Of a stretch of DNA of 64,000 nucleotides, positions 60,224-64,000 are shown one piece after another. The stretch's first letter is position 1, and each line of letters begins with the position of its first letter. The notes under the pieces are model-generated. The model searched no databases. It was not told where the DNA came from and saw nothing but the letters and a program-made list of their open reading frames with translations. Source of the DNA: Acanthacorydalis orientalis. Taxonomy: Eukaryota > Arthropoda > Insecta > Megaloptera > Corydalidae. The translations under genes were made by a program, and so were the position numbers. The stretch is from NCBI GenBank assembly GCA_034766995.1, contig CM068317.1:30833501-30897500 (forward strand). The letters run 5' to 3'.

Positions 60224-60862
60224 AGCTTGGTGCAAAAATAATTGCAGCTTTTATAATTTTAAGATTGGTGTCCATTTTTCTAGTTACCATTATCTTTTCT
60301 TATAATCATGTGATACAGCATTGTAAATAACGAAATTAATACTACTGACTTCATTTTATGTCTATTGTTTTCATTCTTTAGTATTATTGAATATAATCCT
60401 TTAAATTAGTCATGGAAAAAAGAAAATTCTCGCGATTTTATTGTATGAGTTTAAATTGGGATGTAAAGCAACAGAAACTTCTTGAAATATCTTCTTCATA
60501 ACAATGCCCGACCATTCGTCTCACAAATGATTTTAAAAAAAATTAAATGAACTGGGTTATGAAACCTTACCTCACTCGCCTATTTTCCGTGCCTATCTCC
60601 GACAGATTATTATTTTTTTTTAAACGTTTAAGTAATTTCCTACCAGAGAAGATTTTCAAAGATCAAGCATCAGCTCAAAGTGCTGTCTATGAATTCGTTA
60701 ATTCCAGGTCTTCAGAATTCTTTTTTGTAGAAATAAACAAACTTGTTTCATGTTGCGACAAATGTAGGCAGGCCAATTGTCTTTATTTCGATTAATAAAT
60801 ATAATTTTTAAATTAGTCTTTATACTCGATATGTAAAAACTGCAATTATTTTTGCACCAACT
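60224..60862 (+). pseudogene. Deleted cecropia-type mariner, C-terminal half retained
   Basis: A 639-bp mariner remnant with TA flanks and inverted ends starting AGCTTGGTGCAAAAATAATT on the left and AGTTGGTGCAAAAATAATTG on the right, the terminus of the cecropia/Hsmar1-type subfamily. A short transposase start (M-E-K-R-K-F-S-R-F, from about 60411) is followed by a jump to the second catalytic block (H-N-N-A-R-P, about 60500) and then the C-terminus, with K-R-L-S-N-F-L-P-E-K and the family ending C-L-Y-F-D before a stop near 60795. The HTH domains and first catalytic Asp are deleted and the third catalytic motif is broken by a frameshift. Confidence 0.85.
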
Positions 60863-60949
60863 TATATATATATATATAATATGTATAAATAGGTTTATGT
60901 ACAGTTAAAATGTATTCTATAAGACCAAGACAGAAATTAACAAATTCGT

Positions 60950-61420
60950 TTAACATTATTCCCCCATCTGCAAATTCCGAATTGAATCCTCACGTTCGGT
61001 TCGTCTCATCAAACATTGCACGTATCATCTCGTCTGTCCAGTCACAACAACAAATTGGCCCGTTGGAAATGCATAAAATTACGACAATGAAATTAATGTG
61101 AACGTCGTCACTTAAAGGGTTGACACATGACATCCTTGATCCGTAATTGAGACTGACCCTATCCGATTAGGCTTCCACCGCTCAACTGGACATGTCGTAT
61201 TTATAAACGTACATTCGTACACACAGAACCCATGTAACATATATCATACATGTGTACCAACTGTACCGTACAGAATGCCCGGTCTATTTTTGCATCGTGG
61301 GTATGTCATTCCGTGACAATTTTGCATCGCAAATTTGATTTGATCTCATCATGTCGTCATTGTCATCATATGTTTTTGCGAGGCATTTCATTCACAGATA
61401 AGTTAGCATGCACATATGTT
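60950..61420. promoter_or_regulatory. Long GC-richer island (candidate CNE)
   Basis: About 470 bp: GGCCCGTTGGAAATGCATAA, ATGAAATTAATGTGAACGTC, GATCCGTAATTGAGACTG and TTTTGCATCGTGGGTATG. Several short open frames without motifs. Confidence 0.36.
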
Positions 61421-61774
61421 TATGTTGTATATTAATTTAAATAAATTACTGTCCGTCAAATAATATTGATAACTATATCCTTTTTTGAAACGCATGTTCG
61501 AAAACTCTTTTGGTAAACATACAATAGATGTCGCTTTCGATCTTACAGAAACGTATTTATTTCTCTTACGAAATTTATAATATTCAGTTATGTTTTCTTT
61601 CTTTTCTCATTCCTTCTTGTAATTTATTGCATACACTATGTTATGAATTAATCATTTTAAATCATACCGTGCAATTCACATACGAGTAAAGTGTTTTTTT
61701 TTTAATATTTAACTAAAAACAATATCTTCATTCAAATTAATAGTCAGATATCAGGGAGATAGATATTTTTTAAG

Positions 61775-61945
61775 AATTAATTTTTCTTCCACCCCACAAA
61801 CTACACTGATAATGATAGCATTGCTATCGAAATATGTATAAGCAACAATCAAAAATGATCAATGATCATTTAATGAATATTTTTGATTAGAAAAACTTTT
61901 TTTATGTTTTTAAGATAAGCAAGGAAATCAATTTGTGATAGTGAA
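61775..61945. repeat. MITE family A copy
   Basis: CCACCCCACAAACTACACTG at left, then GATAGCATTGCTATCGAAAT, ATAAGCAACAATCAAAAATG and TGAATATTTTTGATTAGAAA. Confidence 0.6.
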
Positions 61946-62005
61946 TTTAGCTATAACTATATTGTGAAAAGTAACTATTTTAGAAATGTATATATATATA
62001 TATTA

Positions 62006-62594
62006 AGTTGAGAGGAAAATAATTGCAGTTTTTGTTTTCTGAATTCTGACCTTATTCTTTTTCAATAAAAGTGTCATTTCATTGTGTTTATTCATTCATA
62101 ATATCATTTGAAAATACATTTTTTAGCCTATATTTTGGTAACATCGACTTTGGTTTTATTATTGATTTTGCTTCAAATTGGGCTATTGAATTAAAAATGG
62201 AAAGAAGCAAATTGGAGCATTTTTTGTATGGGTTCAAAATAGGTGGTAGAGCAGCAAAAACTGCTCATAAACTAAACGATACTTTTAGTGTGGGTAGTGT
62301 TAAGGAATGTACAATGATGCAATGATTCAGGTGCAATGATGGTATCAAAAATGTCGTTCTCGGACAAGAACTTTGAAGATGAAGAAGGTCACGGGCGTCC
62401 TATTTCAGTTCATAACAACCAACTGAAAACATTAGTTAAATCAGAACCACGCACAATAATTTGAGAGCTTGCACAAACGATAGACGTTAGTCATTCGACA
62501 GTTTTGAACCAGTTAAAACAGCTAGGAAAATCAAAAAAGAGAAAAAATTATATGAATTTGAAGTTCATAAACCGAAATTATTTTGATACCAACG
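62006..62594 (+). pseudogene. Deleted cecropia-type mariner, N-terminal half retained
   Basis: A 589-bp mariner remnant between TA dinucleotides. The ends are diverged but related to those of the 60224-60862 copy (AAAATAATTGCAG on the left, ATCAAAATAATTTCGG on the right after complementing). It keeps the N-terminal half: a start M-E-R-S-K-L-E-H-F at about 62199, then the DNA-binding region with E-D-E-E-G-H-G-R-P-I-S and the second HTH motif I-D-V-S-H-S-T-V-L. All catalytic motifs are missing. Frame breaks and stops occur, for example after the 42nd codon. Its deletion is the reciprocal of the neighbouring copy 1.2 kb upstream. Confidence 0.82.
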
Positions 62595-63143
62595 TAATAT
62601 ATATAAATTTCAATTGCTACAAAAGTATGAAAAACTTATTTTAACATTTTTTTCATTTTTATGCCTATTATATCTAAAAGAAAACGATTTCAACTAAAAT
62701 AGAATCATTGCGCTTATTATAGATTTTTACTATAAAAATATATTCGAGTGGCATCGCTTTTATTGTCCCGTAACTATATCTAAATTTAACTTTTTATTAA
62801 AATCAACATTCTTAAATATTCAAAAAGCGTTACAGATATCGGGTATATCAACTGCATCTACAAATTCACGAAAACGGAGTTTGAAGACCGTAATATTTGC
62901 TTAATCGGTTCATACATTTTGAATAAAGCTTTTACAACAACGTAGGAATGTGTTCTTAATTCGTCGTTTTGATTAACACCTTATAGCTGTATTATAAGTG
63001 TCATTGATTTTTGTTTTAACAATAACTAAAAATAAAAGAGATATTAATAACTTATAATTGAAAATAAGTCAAATATATTGTATTAGCGAATGAAACTAAT
63101 ACTTTTCTACTGTTAAAGCGATATAAAATTTGTAACGACGACA

Positions 63144-63145
<2 letters not shown>

Positions 63146-63189
<44 letters not shown>

Positions 63190-63264
63190 AGAGAGAGAGG
63201 AGAGTGATAAGGGGGGAGAAGGGGAGAGAACAGAATTCAGTTTAGGCTTCCACATGAAAGTATT
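63146..63264. repeat. TA/GA tract joined to a family C end
   Basis: (TA)n then AGAAAGAGAGAGAGGAGAGT, a G/A-rich run and TTCAGTTTAGGCTTCCACAT. The complement of 38120-38190 has the same order (TATATA, GAGAGAGAGGGGGA, GATTCAACTAAGGCTTCCAC). Confidence 0.7.
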
Positions 63265-63438
63265 ATCTTGATGACCTTTTGATTTTGCTGAGTTTATGTT
63301 CTCCATTAGTAGCTCTGACATGTATGTCATCTTCACGTAGATTTTAGATTATTATAGAATTATTTGAACTGAAGATGATACACTTGCTAAAATTAGTAAA
63401 GAAAAACAGAAACTCAGCTGATCCGAAAGGACGATCAG
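63265..63438. repeat. Foldback family B copy
   Basis: GCTGAGTTTATGTTCTCCAT and GACATGTATGTCATCTTCAC at left. GAAGATGATACACTTGCTAA and CAGAAACTCAGCTGATCCGA at right. Fused on its left side to the microsatellite-linked end of family C. Confidence 0.7.
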
Positions 63439-63793
63439 TATCTCATCTCATGAATGGGATCACAGGTATAGAGGCTAAAAGGAATAACCCTTTAATAAAT
63501 TTACTATACCCGATATCTAAAAATAATAATTTGAATTTTAAAAAAAATTTTTTTTTAATTCATAAAATTTTAAAAACTCTTTGTAAGCAAACATCAATCA
63601 AGTTCAATTGAATAAAATAAGTACTAAAATGGTTTAGAATCCTTTCTACATGTTTACTTTTACTTCTATTATTTTCATAAGAGATCTTCTTGTAGTTCCT
63701 GTCAATCATAATTACAGTACTGTGACGATTTTTAACTCTTCATAATTTTTTTTGGCATATAAAAGACTATAAATTACTATCAGTGAAATAATA

Positions 63794-63796
<3 letters not shown>

Positions 63797-63874
<78 letters not shown>
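63797..63874. repeat. (TA)n(GA)n compound microsatellite
   Basis: About 53 bp of TA then about 26 bp of GA. Confidence 0.96.
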
Positions 63875-64000
63875 TTATAAAAATGAATAGTATACAAATA
63901 TAATTGTAATAATAGTATATATTTTTTCAACTTCTTCCATCAAAAAATTAATTTCACGTTTAAATAGTCTTAAAAATATTCATTTTCGCACAGTAATAAA

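Overview
This is a very A+T-rich animal nuclear sequence with many (TA)n microsatellites, degraded transposons and spliced exons. Nothing in it looks prokaryotic or viral. The only host gene I can identify is the paired-class homeobox gene Drgx (DRG11 family), whose N-terminus and homeodomain read as an insect orthologue. The mariner, piggyBac, hAT and non-LTR debris fits an insect with a very A+T-rich genome. I cannot name the order.

Drgx lies on the minus strand. Three exons are recognisable: 43669-43768 (5' UTR end, start codon, N-terminus), 29947-30038 (linker and homeodomain arm) and 28357-28458 (homeodomain helices 1 and 2 and the start of helix 3). Intron phases match and every splice site has a good consensus. 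The last visible donor sits at the conserved paired-class position between homeodomain residues 46 and 47. I could not find the exon with the rest of the recognition helix in 1-28356, so that intron seems to exceed 28 kb and the gene continues off the left edge. At least one upstream 5' UTR exon and the promoter were not found.

The rest is intronic or upstream DNA of two kinds. (1) About twenty islands of 100-500 bp are clearly richer in G+C and more complex than their surroundings. They carry homeodomain-type, octamer-like and CRE-like motifs, often lie beside or between long (TA)n tracts, and are candidate conserved non-coding regulatory elements of Drgx or a neighbour. (2) Mobile-element debris: two internally deleted mariners sharing one deletion (4571-5380, 12649-13333), two cecropia-type mariners with reciprocal deletions (60224-60862, 62006-62594), two piggyBac remnants keeping the C-terminal Cys-rich domain and TTAA sites (28598-29466, 32119-32701), a hAT MITE (58047-58418), four non-LTR fragments, a 156-bp retroposed insert with a 14-bp target duplication (32707-32890), and several short inverted-repeat families in multiple copies.

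Structural oddities: a 134-bp perfect spacerless palindrome (46442-46575), a tandem duplication in which one copy lost a GC island between TA tracts (10063-11681), and two inverted homologous ~500-bp segments with GC-rich ends about 3.6 kb apart (22035-22550, 26155-26702). No CRISPR, tRNA, rRNA or other intact protein gene was recognised.
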